Shown here in pieces: positions 26,337-34,737 of a DNA stretch of 64,000 bases. The position numbers and the translations under genes were made by a program. The stretch is from assembly GCF_005845215.1 (NCBI RefSeq), contig NZ_SPHO01000004.1, forward strand, positions 124,001 to 188,000, read 5' to 3'. Source of the DNA: Clostridium sp. 1001271st1 H5 (lineage in GTDB: Bacteria > Bacillota > Clostridia > Lachnospirales > Lachnospiraceae). Every line of letters starts with the position of its first letter. Position 1 is the stretch's first letter. Below the pieces are notes generated by a model, which worked only from the letters and a program-made list of their open reading frames with translations, was not told where the DNA came from and searched no databases.

Positions 26337-26576
26337 TTACTTTTCCTGTGTTTCTTTTCTTATCTGGAATACCAGATAATCCAGACAGTCAATCTGCTTT
26401 TCTCTGCTGTGAACACTATCCAGCAGCAGCCTTCTCTGCCTCTCCAGGAGTTTAAACAGCCGTTTCCTCTCTCCAGCTTCTGCCAGCTCCATAAACTCCT
26501 CTACCACATCCTCGTCACATCCCGCGTCCTTCAGGTTTTGTACAACTGCTCCGGTATCTTTAATATAGTCCGCCAT
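26337..26576 (-). CDS. Small helical protein upstream of alcohol dehydrogenase
   Basis: A 79-residue, highly charged, all-helical protein: MADYIKDTGAVVQNLKDAGC, then EEFMELAEAGERKRLFKLLERQRRLLLDSVHSREKQIDCLDYLVFQIRK (shown in parts elsewhere). The second half looks like a coiled coil, and a similar short protein often accompanies MerR/LysR-linked oxidoreductase genes in Lachnospiraceae. GAGAGAGG 8 bp upstream favours the ATG at 26576 rather than the GTG at 26585. The role is unknown; a partner or regulator of the dehydrogenase is possible. Confidence 0.7.
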   Translation of the reverse strand: MADYIKDTGAVVQNLKDAGCDEDVVEEFMELAEAGERKRLFKLLERQRRLLLDSVHSREKQIDCLDYLVFQIRKETQEK

Positions 26577-26598
26577 ATATATCACCTCTCTCAGCCTG

Positions 26599-26665
26599 AT
26601 TATAATTCAAGGGGTATGCAATATCAAATACTTATATTACATATCCATCTATACTTATAAGGCAT
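26599..26665 (-). promoter_or_regulatory. LysR-type promoter 2 (alcohol dehydrogenase unit)
   Basis: Minus strand: ATGCCT (26665-26660), AATAT-N9-ATATT at 26620-26638, embedded -35 TTGATA (26627-26622), 17 bp and TATAAT (26604-26599). The upstream box lies inside the 3' end of the MATE gene. Transcription should begin near 26592, leaving only about 16 nt before the ATG, which matches the position of the ribosome site. Confidence 0.75.
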
Positions 26666-27986
26666 ATTTCAACGTCCTTTTATTTTTTTGGTATAACAGT
26701 ATACCAAATGGAATGGACAGCACTTCGGCTATCACAAAACCAAACCAGATTACCGTCAGATTATTCATATATGCACCGGCCAGCAGGATTGGAACCAGTA
26801 AAATCACCTGACGCATAAATGCAAGATACATACTGTAGTTTCCATTCCCAAACCCCTGGAATATGGCTGCAAAAATAATACCAATGCAGGATACGAAGAA
26901 ACTGAGTGACATAATCCTTACTGCGGGAATGCCAAACCGCAGCATTTGTTCGGAAGCATCAAACAAAAGAAGGATTTGTTCCGGAATCAGTTCAAGGAGA
27001 ATTACAACTACAGTCATAATCATAACCGCAAACACAAAGGCGCACCGGATTGTTTCGTAAATCCTCTTTTCTTTCTTTGCCCCATAATTGTAGGCGATAA
27101 TCGGAATCAGGCTGTTATTCATTCCCTGAACGCAAATTTGCGCTATATTCTGTACTTTCAACAGGATTCCGTAAATTGCTACTACGGTCGAAGAAAATTG
27201 ATACAGAATGGTATTAATAAAAATCCCCATGACCGACATAATCCCCTGCATAATAGCAGTTGGAATTCCGACCTTCAGTATATTCACTACATGTCTTTTT
27301 GAAATTTGCAGAGTAAAATGGACAGGAATTTCTTTATTTCTCTTTCTATTCAAGCAAATTCCCAAAAGTCCGCCAGCCAGCTGTCCGGTTACCGTAGCAA
27401 TGGCTGCCCCCGCGGTTCCCATGGCCGGGAATCCAAAATATCCAAATATCAGGATGGGATCCAGAATCAGGTTTACAACGGAGGCAGTTCCAAGGGTGGC
27501 AAGAAAAAGCGTTGACTTTCCCGTTGCGATTAATAACCGGTCAAATACCCACTGTATCATCTGCCCAAAGGAAAACAGCATGCAAATCCGTATATAAGCA
27601 ATTCCATATTGTGCAATACGCTCATTCCCCCCTGCCTGCCATCTGAAATAAGGAACCGCTACCAGCAAGCATACCACCGCGTTCATCAGATATGCTCCAA
27701 ACGCCATAACAATGGCGGCTGATACCGCCTTTTTAACCTCATCCTGCTTTTTCTCCCCCATTGCCTTTGAGACCAGGGCGTTCAGCCCCACGGCCAGACC
27801 GCAGCCAAGGGATATCATAATCATCTGAAGCGGAGCCGCCAGTGAAATTCCGGTCAAGGCGTCTTCATTGACACGGGAAACAAAAATACTGTCTACCAGA
27901 TTATAGAGATTGTTTACTAGCAGCGATATAATCAGAGGAATGGAGGTCTTTACAATTAACAGGGGAACCGGCATTGTCCCCATCAA
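26655..27986 (-). CDS. MATE-family multidrug/metabolite exporter, N-terminus disrupted
   Basis: A 12-helix Na+/H+-coupled exporter of the MATE (NorM/DinF-like) family, 443 residues from the TTG at 27986. Motifs include MGTMPVPLLIVKTSIPLIIS, NNLYNLVDSIFVSRV and a second-half KVGIPTAIMQGIMS. Family members usually begin a few residues further upstream with a GRTDHLMGTMP-like stretch. Here those residues (NEGRTDHL) are present in frame upstream but have no start codon. A TTG at 28018 with GAGGTG 6 bp before it is out of frame by one base, the break being an A7 run (28006-28012). An eighth A would join them. The gene is first in a LysR-type-promoter unit divergent from lysR. Confidence 0.85.
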   Translation of the reverse strand: MMGTMPVPLLIVKTSIPLIISLLVNNLYNLVDSIFVSRVNEDALTGISLAAPLQMIMISLGCGLAVGLNALVSKAMGEKKQDEVKKAVSAAIVMAFGAYLMNAVVCLLVAVPYFRWQAGGNERIAQYGIAYIRICMLFSFGQMIQWVFDRLLIATGKSTLFLATLGTASVVNLILDPILIFGYFGFPAMGTAGAAIATVTGQLAGGLLGICLNRKRNKEIPVHFTLQISKRHVVNILKVGIPTAIMQGIMSVMGIFINTILYQFSSTVVAIYGILLKVQNIAQICVQGMNNSLIPIIAYNYGAKKEKRIYETIRCAFVFAVMIMTVVVILLELIPEQILLLFDASEQMLRFGIPAVRIMSLSFFVSCIGIIFAAIFQGFGNGNYSMYLAFMRQVILLVPILLAGAYMNNLTVIWFGFVIAEVLSIPFGILLYQKNKRTLKYAL

Positions 27987-28048
27987 ATGATCTGTTCTGC
28001 CTTCATTTTTTTATTCAATTCATACACCTCGTTTCTTTGATATCGCTA

Positions 28049-28115
28049 ATTGTACTTCCAAATCATACATATATCAAATACTTATATTAAATAATTCGCC
28101 ATACTTGACAGGCAT
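28049..28115 (-). promoter_or_regulatory. LysR-type promoter 3 (MATE unit)
   Basis: Minus strand: ATGCCT (28115-28110), palindrome (one end base changed) at 28070-28088, embedded -35 TTGATA (28077-28072), 17 bp and TACAAT (28054-28049). Transcription should begin near 28042, 24 nt before the TTG at 28018. The upstream box directly abuts the -35 of the divergent lysR promoter, so a bound regulator could also control its own gene. Confidence 0.75.
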
Positions 28116-28133
28116 ATCATATTGGACTATAAT
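28105..28133 (+). promoter_or_regulatory. lysR promoter
   Basis: A full-consensus promoter: TTGACA at 28105-28110, 17-bp spacer, TATAAT at 28128-28133. The ATGCCT box of the divergent promoter overlaps its -35 and spacer, the usual geometry for LysR autoregulation. Confidence 0.75.
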
Positions 28134-28182
28134 CTGGTTACAAGCAAACAAATGAATCAGTGCACCAGGAGGAGGAATCAGA

Positions 28183-29073
28183 TTGGACATACGTGTTTTA
28201 CGTTATTTTCTGGCTGTGACCAGAGAGGAAAGCATATCCGGCGCGGCAGAGTCCCTTCATATGACACAGCCCACACTGTCTCGGCAGTTGATGGATTTGG
28301 AAGAGGAAATTGGTAAGAAGCTGTTAATCCGGGGAAATCGAAGGATTACCCTTACAGAAGAAGGAATGCTTTTACGCAAGCGGGCAACCGAAATTTTGGA
28401 TTTGGTGGAGAAAACTGAGGCTGAGCTGATGGCGCCGGATGAAGCTGTGGGGGGAGATATCTATATCGGAGGCGGGGAGACGGACGCCATGCGTCATATC
28501 GCCAGAATTGCCACGGATTTGCAGAAGTCCTGCCCCCAGATTCGATACCATTTATTTAGCGGCAATGCGGATGATGTGACGGAACGGCTGGATAAGGGAC
28601 TATTGGATTTCGGCATTCTCATTGAGCCTGCAGACATGAAAAAATATGACTATATCAGACTGCCTGCCACAGATACCTGGGGCCTATTGATGCCAAAGGA
28701 CAGCCCCCTTGCAGCTCAGACCACCATTCGATCAAAGGATTTACTTGATATCCCCATTATTACCTCCCGCCAGACCCTGACAAGCAATATATTTTCCGGG
28801 TGGCTGGGAACAAACTATGAGAAGCTTAACATTGTTGCCACCTATAACCTGGTCTATAATGCTTCTCTCATGGTAGATGAGGGGATGGGCTTTGCCCTTT
28901 GCCTGGACAAGCTGGTCAACACCTCGGAAGAAAGCCGCCTCTGTTTTCGCCCGCTGGAACCACGTATGGAATCCCATCTGAATATCGTGTGGAAAAAATA
29001 CCAGCTCTTTTCCGGAGCAGCAGAACGCTTTTTAAGCAAAGTACAGGAGACCTTTCATGGTTATTCTGAGTAA
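28183..29073 (+). CDS. LysR-family transcriptional regulator
   Basis: A 296-residue DNA-binding regulator. The N-terminal winged helix-turn-helix (1-60: DIRVLRYFLAVTREESISGA, then AESLHMTQPTLSRQLMDLEE) is classical LysR; the remainder is the two-lobe effector domain (about 90-295) that binds a small molecule. It starts with TTG behind GGAGGAGGAA. It is the only plus-strand gene between 13.7 and 57.5 kb and is divergent from the MATE gene. The six LysR-style promoters around it (24.3, 26.6, 28.1, 35.4, 41.2 and 44.2 kb) make it the likely regulator of the whole region. The effector is unknown. Confidence 0.92.
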   Translation: MDIRVLRYFLAVTREESISGAAESLHMTQPTLSRQLMDLEEEIGKKLLIRGNRRITLTEEGMLLRKRATEILDLVEKTEAELMAPDEAVGGDIYIGGGETDAMRHIARIATDLQKSCPQIRYHLFSGNADDVTERLDKGLLDFGILIEPADMKKYDYIRLPATDTWGLLMPKDSPLAAQTTIRSKDLLDIPIITSRQTLTSNIFSGWLGTNYEKLNIVATYNLVYNASLMVDEGMGFALCLDKLVNTSEESRLCFRPLEPRMESHLNIVWKKYQLFSGAAERFLSKVQETFHGYSE

Positions 29074-29094
29074 TCATCACGGTTAGCATAGAGA

Positions 29095-29136
29095 AAATGA
29101 GACGTGTGGCTTTCATTATCAGCTTACGTCTCATTT
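29095..29136. terminator. Bidirectional terminator between lysR and the DUF362 gene
   Basis: An 11-bp perfect stem (AAATGAGACGT / ACGTCTCATTT, 20-nt loop) between convergent genes. Confidence 0.65.
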
Positions 29137-29174
29137 GTGTATTGGAGCATATAGAGTTATAAAAGTACATATCT

Positions 29175-30245
29175 CTACTGTGATACCGTGAAATCCACGG
29201 AAATCAGTTCATAACCACGGCTGCCCACGCCAATGTTTTCTGCATGCTCCAGTGTGTGGATTCCATTCCTGGACTCAATCCTGCGAATCAGAGAATCCCC
29301 GTCCGGCGCCTCATAGACCAGATCCACACATGCCTGGTCAAGGGCAACCGGGTCAAGTGAGGCCAGAATCCCAATATCATGCATATCTGGTTCCGCCGGG
29401 CTGCTGTCACAGTCGCAGTCCACAGACAGGTTGTTCATCACACTGATATAAAGCATATTTTCCTCACCCATGTAATCAATCACCGCTCCGGCCGCCTCCG
29501 CCATGGACTCCAGAAACTGCTCCTGCGTAGCGCCTCCCCAGGAACTCCGGCTTTTCCCTCCGCTGTGTATCAGCAATTTCCCCTCAGCAGAACCGATGCC
29601 AATGGAGATGTTTTTTACAGCGCCGCCAAAGCCACCCATGGAATGTCCCTTAAAATGAGACAGTACCATCATGGAATCATAGTTCTTCAGATTTTCACCC
29701 ACAAGATCCTCAGTCAGATTTTTGCCTCCGGTCACCGGAATGCTCATAGAACCGTTCTCGTCCATGATATCCACCTTTGCAATAGCTGTAAATCCATGAT
29801 CCTCCGCCACCTGCCTGTGCATGGCCGTACTGGAACGGGAGCCGCCATAAGCAGTATTGCACTCCACAATAGTTCCGTTTACCCCTTGAACCAGATTCTT
29901 AATTAAATCCGGCGACAGGTAGTAATTCCCGCCTGCTTCCCCAGTACTGAGTTTCACTGCCACGTTGCCGGTTAGATTTCTGCCGAGAGCATCATAAACC
30001 TTTTTCAACCCTTCCGGACTGATATCCGTTGTCACGTACACCGCAGGCGATTTATCTCCTGTTTCTCCGGTCCGGTCTTCTGTCCCGGTACCGTCTGGTA
30101 AAACCGCAGCGGCAGACACAGCCTGAACCGGATTTGTCATATTCTTATCAGCTGCCGTTGTCTCTGTCCCATTGCTCATATTTTTTCCGCATCCGCTCAA
30201 TATGCACAGCAGGATAGCAGCCGCCGTGAGATAGCATTTCTTCAT
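29175..30245 (-). CDS. DUF362-domain lipoprotein
   Basis: A 356-residue exported lipoprotein: MKKCYLTAAAILLCILSGC, lipid Cys at 19, then a Thr/Asn-rich linker to about residue 70. The rest is a DUF362 domain: VAVKLSTGEAGGNYYLSPDL, YGGSRSSTAMHRQVAEDHGF, SHFKGHSMGGFGGAVKNISIG and a SLDPVALDQACVDL segment. DUF362 proteins often have ferredoxin domains, but none is present here. The DCDCDSSPAEPDMHD segment could bind metal. It follows a two-component system by 54 bp and is probably co-transcribed with it. Function is unknown; it is exported here, which is unusual for the family. Confidence 0.85.
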   Translation of the reverse strand: MKKCYLTAAAILLCILSGCGKNMSNGTETTAADKNMTNPVQAVSAAAVLPDGTGTEDRTGETGDKSPAVYVTTDISPEGLKKVYDALGRNLTGNVAVKLSTGEAGGNYYLSPDLIKNLVQGVNGTIVECNTAYGGSRSSTAMHRQVAEDHGFTAIAKVDIMDENGSMSIPVTGGKNLTEDLVGENLKNYDSMMVLSHFKGHSMGGFGGAVKNISIGIGSAEGKLLIHSGGKSRSSWGGATQEQFLESMAEAAGAVIDYMGEENMLYISVMNNLSVDCDCDSSPAEPDMHDIGILASLDPVALDQACVDLVYEAPDGDSLIRRIESRNGIHTLEHAENIGVGSRGYELISVDFTVSQ

Positions 30246-30299
30246 AATTGTCCTCCTGAAAGCCGATTCTATCTGCCAAAGTAATGATGGGTATGTACC

Positions 30300-30995
30300 C
30301 TATTCTACTTTAAACCGGTATCCGGCGCCCCACACAGTTTCGATGAACTGCTGAGATGCCTCATCTTTCTCCAGTTTTTCCCGCAGACGGTTGACATGTA
30401 CCGTTACCGTTGCAGTGTTCCCTGCTGCATCCATTCCCCAAATCCGGTCAAACAGTGTATCTTTGGAAAATACAATATTCGGATTCTGTGCCATGAACAA
30501 AAGCAGCTCAAATTCCTTATTCGCAAGGCTCATCTCATCACCATTTAAGTAAACCCGCCTTGCTTTCGGAAGAATCAGAAGATTTTTTACCTGTATCCCT
30601 AAGTCCTTCTGCTGTTCCCGGTGTTCCAAAAGTCTTTCATGAATCTGGATATGAGATTTCACCCTGGCCACCAGTTCAGCCGGGCTAAACGGCTTCACCA
30701 GATAATCATCCGCTCCCAGCCCCAGTCCTCTGATTTTGTCTACATCTTCTTTTTTGGCTGTAACCATCAATACCGGAAGATCCAGATTCTTGCGTACCTC
30801 CCGGCACACATCAAATCCATTTCGTCCAGGCAGCATCACATCCAGAATCAATGCGTCCCACCCTCCGGCCAGCGCCCGGTTCAGCCCTTCCCTCCCATCG
30901 AAAACCAGCTCCACCTCAAATCCGCCTGCCTCCAGATAGTCCCTCTCCAGTTCTGCAATCAGTTCATCATCCTCAACAATTAAAACTTTGCTCAT
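30300..30995 (-). CDS. OmpR/PhoB-family response regulator
   Basis: A 231-residue regulator: receiver domain with acidic pair (EDDE, residues 8-11), phospho-acceptor D52 in LILDVMLPGRNG, Lys in LVKPFSPAELVARVK, and a C-terminal winged helix (about 130-231, LANKEFELLLFMAQN and TVTVHVNRLREKLE). Its kinase gene is 62 bp upstream on the same strand. The pair could regulate the downstream DUF362 lipoprotein and possibly the LysE gene. Confidence 0.93.
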   Translation of the reverse strand: MSKVLIVEDDELIAELERDYLEAGGFEVELVFDGREGLNRALAGGWDALILDVMLPGRNGFDVCREVRKNLDLPVLMVTAKKEDVDKIRGLGLGADDYLVKPFSPAELVARVKSHIQIHERLLEHREQQKDLGIQVKNLLILPKARRVYLNGDEMSLANKEFELLLFMAQNPNIVFSKDTLFDRIWGMDAAGNTATVTVHVNRLREKLEKDEASQQFIETVWGAGYRFKVE

Positions 30996-31057
30996 CTTGT
31001 ATCTCCTCTGTCTCGTTATTCCCCTCGCCTACACCTGGCACAATAGCGGCGTCCCCC

Positions 31058-32554
31058 TCACTTTCGTTCGGCGGAATACGCCGGCAGGTGAATGATGATT
31101 GCCAGGCCCCCATGATTCTCTGCATGGACAATTCCCCTGTGTCCCATAATAATTTCTTTTACAACAGCCAGGCCGATTCCACTCCCTTCGCCGGTATTGC
31201 TTCTTGCCCCGTCCACCCGGTAGAAGCTTTCAAAGATACGGTCCAGGCTTTCCTCCGGTACCCCGGGGCCGTTATCAGAAAAAACAAATTCCACCACTGT
31301 GCTGCGCTCAATCCGTTTTAATGATATGATTACCTTGCTGCAGGGTTCCTTGCGGTAACGGATGGTATTGGTAAACAGGTTATCCAGTACCCGCTTCATC
31401 TCATCTTTATCAAAAAGAACAGGATAAGAATTCTCATTCCCAATCAACTGGAACTCCACATGGTTCTGCCTTGCTTCCTCCTTATAAGAAACCAGATAAT
31501 TCTCAATAAATCCTTTTAAATCCCCTGGTTCCAGGTGATAGTGGTAGCTGCTGCTGTCCAGACGGTTATATTCAGAGAGGCTCTCAACCAGACGGGATAA
31601 ATCACCGGTTCTTGTCTTAATAGCTGCCAGATACCGCTGCCTCTTTTCCGGCGTGTTGGCAATCCCCTCCATGAGTCCGTCCAGATATCCGCTGATGGAG
31701 GTAAGCGGAGTCCGCAGGTCATGGGAGATTCCAATAATCAAGTCCTTCTTGCGCTGTTCATCCTTTAGCCGCTGTTCCACAGATTCTTTTAAATGCACCC
31801 GCATCTCATCAAAATCCCGGCACACCTCTCCAAACTCATCCTGTTTGTTATAATCAATAACCGTATCCAGATTACCTTCCTTGATTTCATTTGTACCACG
31901 GCTTAGCTTTTTTAATGGGACCAGGACACTTTTGGAAATCCAATAGGATAAAACAATATTGACCAATATGGTTAGGACGAGGAAGGATATGACAAATCCC
32001 AGGATATATTTAAGGATATAATTCTGCAGGTAAGAGATAACCTCCTGGTCTGTCTCCCCGCTGTGAACCGCTATTATGGAAAATGCTTTCTCTCCGTGGA
32101 AGAATGTATGCTTGATTACGGATACATCATGGTAACTGGCAGTCAGGGTTTTCGCAGATTCGATGGCAGTGCCGGCAACAGACTGCGCTTTTTCCATCTC
32201 CTCCGGCGAAATATTGGAATAAATCTCGTTCCCATTTTTCCGAATCAGAAAATGATACCCCATCTTGGACAGTTTTTCCTCCAAATGATTCATCTTCTCA
32301 TTCTTCCTGATTCCTTCTGAAAGCTCTGTGTGCACGCCCTCCCCCCAGTTATTTTCCCACAGCTCCTGCTGATAGGTATAAATGAGGCTCTGGGCTGACT
32401 GGATTCCGTTTTCATCCTTATACATAGTCTCCAGTGTATACCAGTAACTCCCCAGCGATGTATTGATACAGACCGCAACAATAAGCGCTGTTAATAAAAT
32501 TGGTATCAACGCCATCATTACATTAGATAGTTTAATTTTCTGCTTAATTGTCAT
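31058..32554 (-). CDS. HAMP-containing sensor histidine kinase
   Basis: A 498-residue membrane kinase. Two transmembrane helices (about 12-34 and 180-206) enclose an extracellular sensor of about 145 residues. A HAMP linker (208-260) leads to the phospho-acceptor helix with H278 (GISHDLRTPLTSISGY). The ATPase shows NTIRYRKE (N box), DNGPGVPEESLDRIFESF and GEGSGIGLAVVKEI. It pairs with the OmpR-type regulator downstream. The ligand is unknown. Confidence 0.92.
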   Translation of the reverse strand: MTIKQKIKLSNVMMALIPILLTALIVAVCINTSLGSYWYTLETMYKDENGIQSAQSLIYTYQQELWENNWGEGVHTELSEGIRKNEKMNHLEEKLSKMGYHFLIRKNGNEIYSNISPEEMEKAQSVAGTAIESAKTLTASYHDVSVIKHTFFHGEKAFSIIAVHSGETDQEVISYLQNYILKYILGFVISFLVLTILVNIVLSYWISKSVLVPLKKLSRGTNEIKEGNLDTVIDYNKQDEFGEVCRDFDEMRVHLKESVEQRLKDEQRKKDLIIGISHDLRTPLTSISGYLDGLMEGIANTPEKRQRYLAAIKTRTGDLSRLVESLSEYNRLDSSSYHYHLEPGDLKGFIENYLVSYKEEARQNHVEFQLIGNENSYPVLFDKDEMKRVLDNLFTNTIRYRKEPCSKVIISLKRIERSTVVEFVFSDNGPGVPEESLDRIFESFYRVDGARSNTGEGSGIGLAVVKEIIMGHRGIVHAENHGGLAIIIHLPAYSAERK

Positions 32555-32618
32555 TTCCCGTCTTCTCCTGATATATCTTGATTCTCCGGCTGAATGAAGC
32601 CTCTATCACATAGGATGA

Positions 32619-32752
32619 TTGCGGGTTATTTTCAATCCTGCACATCAGGCGGATTCCAATGGGATTTGTATGGTATCCTAAATAAATGGGGGATTATTAT
32701 AAAACAGGAACCGCCTTTATGTACAATGTACAGGACTGAAAATAACCCGCAA
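32619..32752. repeat. 134-bp inverted-repeat element (MITE-like)
   Basis: Terminal arms match over about 27 bp with two mismatches: the left arm begins TTGCGGGTTATTTTCA, the right arm ends TGAAAATAACCCGCAA. A second pair (GGCGGATTCC / GGAACCGCC) continues the fold after a short bulge. No coding capacity. An 11-bp repeat GATTATTATAA occurs inside the element (near 32692) and just outside it (near 32762). It lies between the LysE stop and the kinase start. It may be a non-autonomous mobile element or a large regulatory hairpin. Confidence 0.65.
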
Positions 32753-32783
32753 CCTCAGTCAGATTATTATAAGTGAGATAAAA

Positions 32784-33437
32784 TCAAATCATCCATGCAC
32801 GTATTCCAACTCCGGCGCCGAACAATACCATTAGGATTCCAAATATGCGGTTCAGCTTCAGATAAAACCGGTCTGTTACCCGCTCCCGAATCCGGCTTCC
32901 CACAATCGCAATCAGCAGCCACCAAAAGCAGGTTCCGCAAAAGATTCCGGATACCAGCTGGATATTCTCTTCTAATGACTCGGTTCCTCCCACGCGGAAC
33001 ATGGAGAATACCACCATAAAGGATAGGACGGCCGCCGGGTTGGTGATTGCAATGACAAAAGAGGACAGGAAACAGGAGGTATAATACCGGAGGGTTCCCG
33101 TCTGTTCTTCCTCCTCCAGTTCCATTTCAAGCACAGCAGACGGGTTTTCCGCCTTCTTTTTCCGAAAGCATTGAATCCCCAGCAGAACTACCACCAAGCA
33201 GCCTGCCGTACAGATGAAGTGCTGATGTTTCAACAGGAAGTCAGAAATGATTGTGATTCCAAATACCCCAACACAGGCATAGAATACATCAGCCACGGAA
33301 GAGCCAAGACCGGTTACAAGCCCAGCAGCAGCGCCTTGGGACAAAGCCCGCTGAACCGATAAAATACCAACAGCGCCGACGGGTACTCCAAAAACAATAC
33401 CAATAATCAAACCTCTCACTAAATAGTTCTCCAACAT
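32784..33437 (-). CDS. LysE-family amino acid exporter
   Basis: A 217-residue membrane protein with about six helices. The family signature is at the N-terminus: GVPVGAVGILSVQRALSQG followed by TGLGSSVADVFYACVGVFG. A charged central loop (RKKKAENPSAVLEMELEEEE) and a second NPAAVLSFMVVF motif complete the picture. LysE/RhtB proteins export amino acids or small analogues. It is the third gene of a LysR-type-promoter unit (cyclophilin-like lipoprotein, amidohydrolase, LysE), 64 bp after the hydrolase. The exported compound may be a product of the hydrolase; that is inference. Confidence 0.9.
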   Translation of the reverse strand: MLENYLVRGLIIGIVFGVPVGAVGILSVQRALSQGAAAGLVTGLGSSVADVFYACVGVFGITIISDFLLKHQHFICTAGCLVVVLLGIQCFRKKKAENPSAVLEMELEEEEQTGTLRYYTSCFLSSFVIAITNPAAVLSFMVVFSMFRVGGTESLEENIQLVSGIFCGTCFWWLLIAIVGSRIRERVTDRFYLKLNRIFGILMVLFGAGVGIRAWMI

Positions 33438-33501
33438 CGTTTCCTTCCTTTACTCATGCTGCCACATTATATAGGCACTGTACTGTCTGAGGGACCGGAT
33501 A

Positions 33502-34569
33502 TCAGTTCCTGGTATCTGACTGTAAGGAAAACGTCACGTACTCTTTGTAGTTTTCCCGGTGATAGTATCGCAGTTCTCCCGTATCCTGGTCATAGGCAAT
33601 GGTCCATTCCGTGGACGCGAATTCCCCGAAATTGTTTTTACTCACACTGGCCATGGCGTCTTTCATGTCCTCAAGATTCATGTACGGCTGCTCTGACAAA
33701 CGGGTCATCAGCATATCGTACCTTATATGGGACTGCTCTGACCCGATTCCATATTTTTCTCCCGGTGTCAGATAGAAATTAGTCACCACCGGAGTCTCAA
33801 TCACTGACATTTCATTGTTTACATATTCCACGGCTACCGAGCGGCCTGTCCGGTCCGTCAGAGCCAGATGAAGCATCATCCCCGCAGAGGCATGCATATC
33901 GTATTGACCCAGCAGCCGCACCGCTTCTTCCACATCAGCAGCTTTGTCCAGAAGCAGGCGAACCGCTGTTGTAGTCGTTATACCCGGCTTCCCGGTATCC
34001 TGTTTTGTGACATCCGGATCGTCTATCATGAGGACGGCCACACAAAGCCCTTTCTCATTGATTCCATCCATCGGCGCATAGAGAGAGGCGGCAGAAATTA
34101 CCTTTGAGAGAATTTTATCCGGATTATATTCCTCCCCCAAATCCAGGAAATCCAGATTTACCGTGGATACAGAAGCATATCCCTGGGCCGGTTTTGATTT
34201 TACTACCATGGCCGTACACTCCATCCAGTCAAAATTCCTGCCATATATCACTCCGCCTTTTGCATTTCTTGCGGCCAGAGTGCTGCAGCCGAATTTACCT
34301 GTCTTAAAGCCCGGAATCACCAGACCCTTAAATAGATCTTTTCCCACGAACCGGGCCACTTCCCAATCAGAAGAAGCCCCGCCCTGTTCCAGAAACCGGT
34401 CAAATCCATAATCTCCGTTATACTCCATGTAATAAAGCCCTTCTTCCAGCTTCCGTACCTGTATGGCGGATAAACCGGTTCTAATCCGGAAAAATAGGCA
34501 GGCGGCGCCTGTCACAACAACTACAAGTGTAATTAACAGGATGCTTGTTTTTTTTAATCTGTGACGCAT
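33502..34569 (-). CDS. Membrane-anchored choloylglycine-hydrolase-family (Ntn) enzyme
   Basis: A 355-residue linear amide C-N hydrolase of the bile salt hydrolase/penicillin V acylase fold, tethered by an N-terminal helix (about 8-28). The nucleophile is probably C95 (FGCSTLAARN), freed by cleavage after G94. The R111 and D114 of YGRNFD lie exactly where Arg18 and Asp21 lie relative to Cys2 in bile salt hydrolases. An Asn in DGINEKGL and another in VTNFYLTP match Asn82 and Asn175, and an Arg in SHIRYDML is a candidate for Arg228. The ectodomain is presumably outside the membrane. Substrates are unknown: bile-acid, N-acyl amino acid or lactone amides are possible. It has a paralogue at 40030. 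Confidence 0.88.
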   Translation of the reverse strand: MRHRLKKTSILLITLVVVVTGAACLFFRIRTGLSAIQVRKLEEGLYYMEYNGDYGFDRFLEQGGASSDWEVARFVGKDLFKGLVIPGFKTGKFGCSTLAARNAKGGVIYGRNFDWMECTAMVVKSKPAQGYASVSTVNLDFLDLGEEYNPDKILSKVISAASLYAPMDGINEKGLCVAVLMIDDPDVTKQDTGKPGITTTTAVRLLLDKAADVEEAVRLLGQYDMHASAGMMLHLALTDRTGRSVAVEYVNNEMSVIETPVVTNFYLTPGEKYGIGSEQSHIRYDMLMTRLSEQPYMNLEDMKDAMASVSKNNFGEFASTEWTIAYDQDTGELRYYHRENYKEYVTFSLQSDTRN

Positions 34570-34737
34570 ATGGTGTCAGTCTCCTTCTGCTTTCTCCAAA
34601 CCAACGCATTTAATGCTGTAACTGAAATGTTACCTTCACCTCACTTCTGCCCAGAGCAGTCCCGGAATCAGAATCTTGCCAAAGGAATCAACTAAAATAT
34701 CAAATAATCTTTCATCTATCATCGCCGCCCTCATTCA

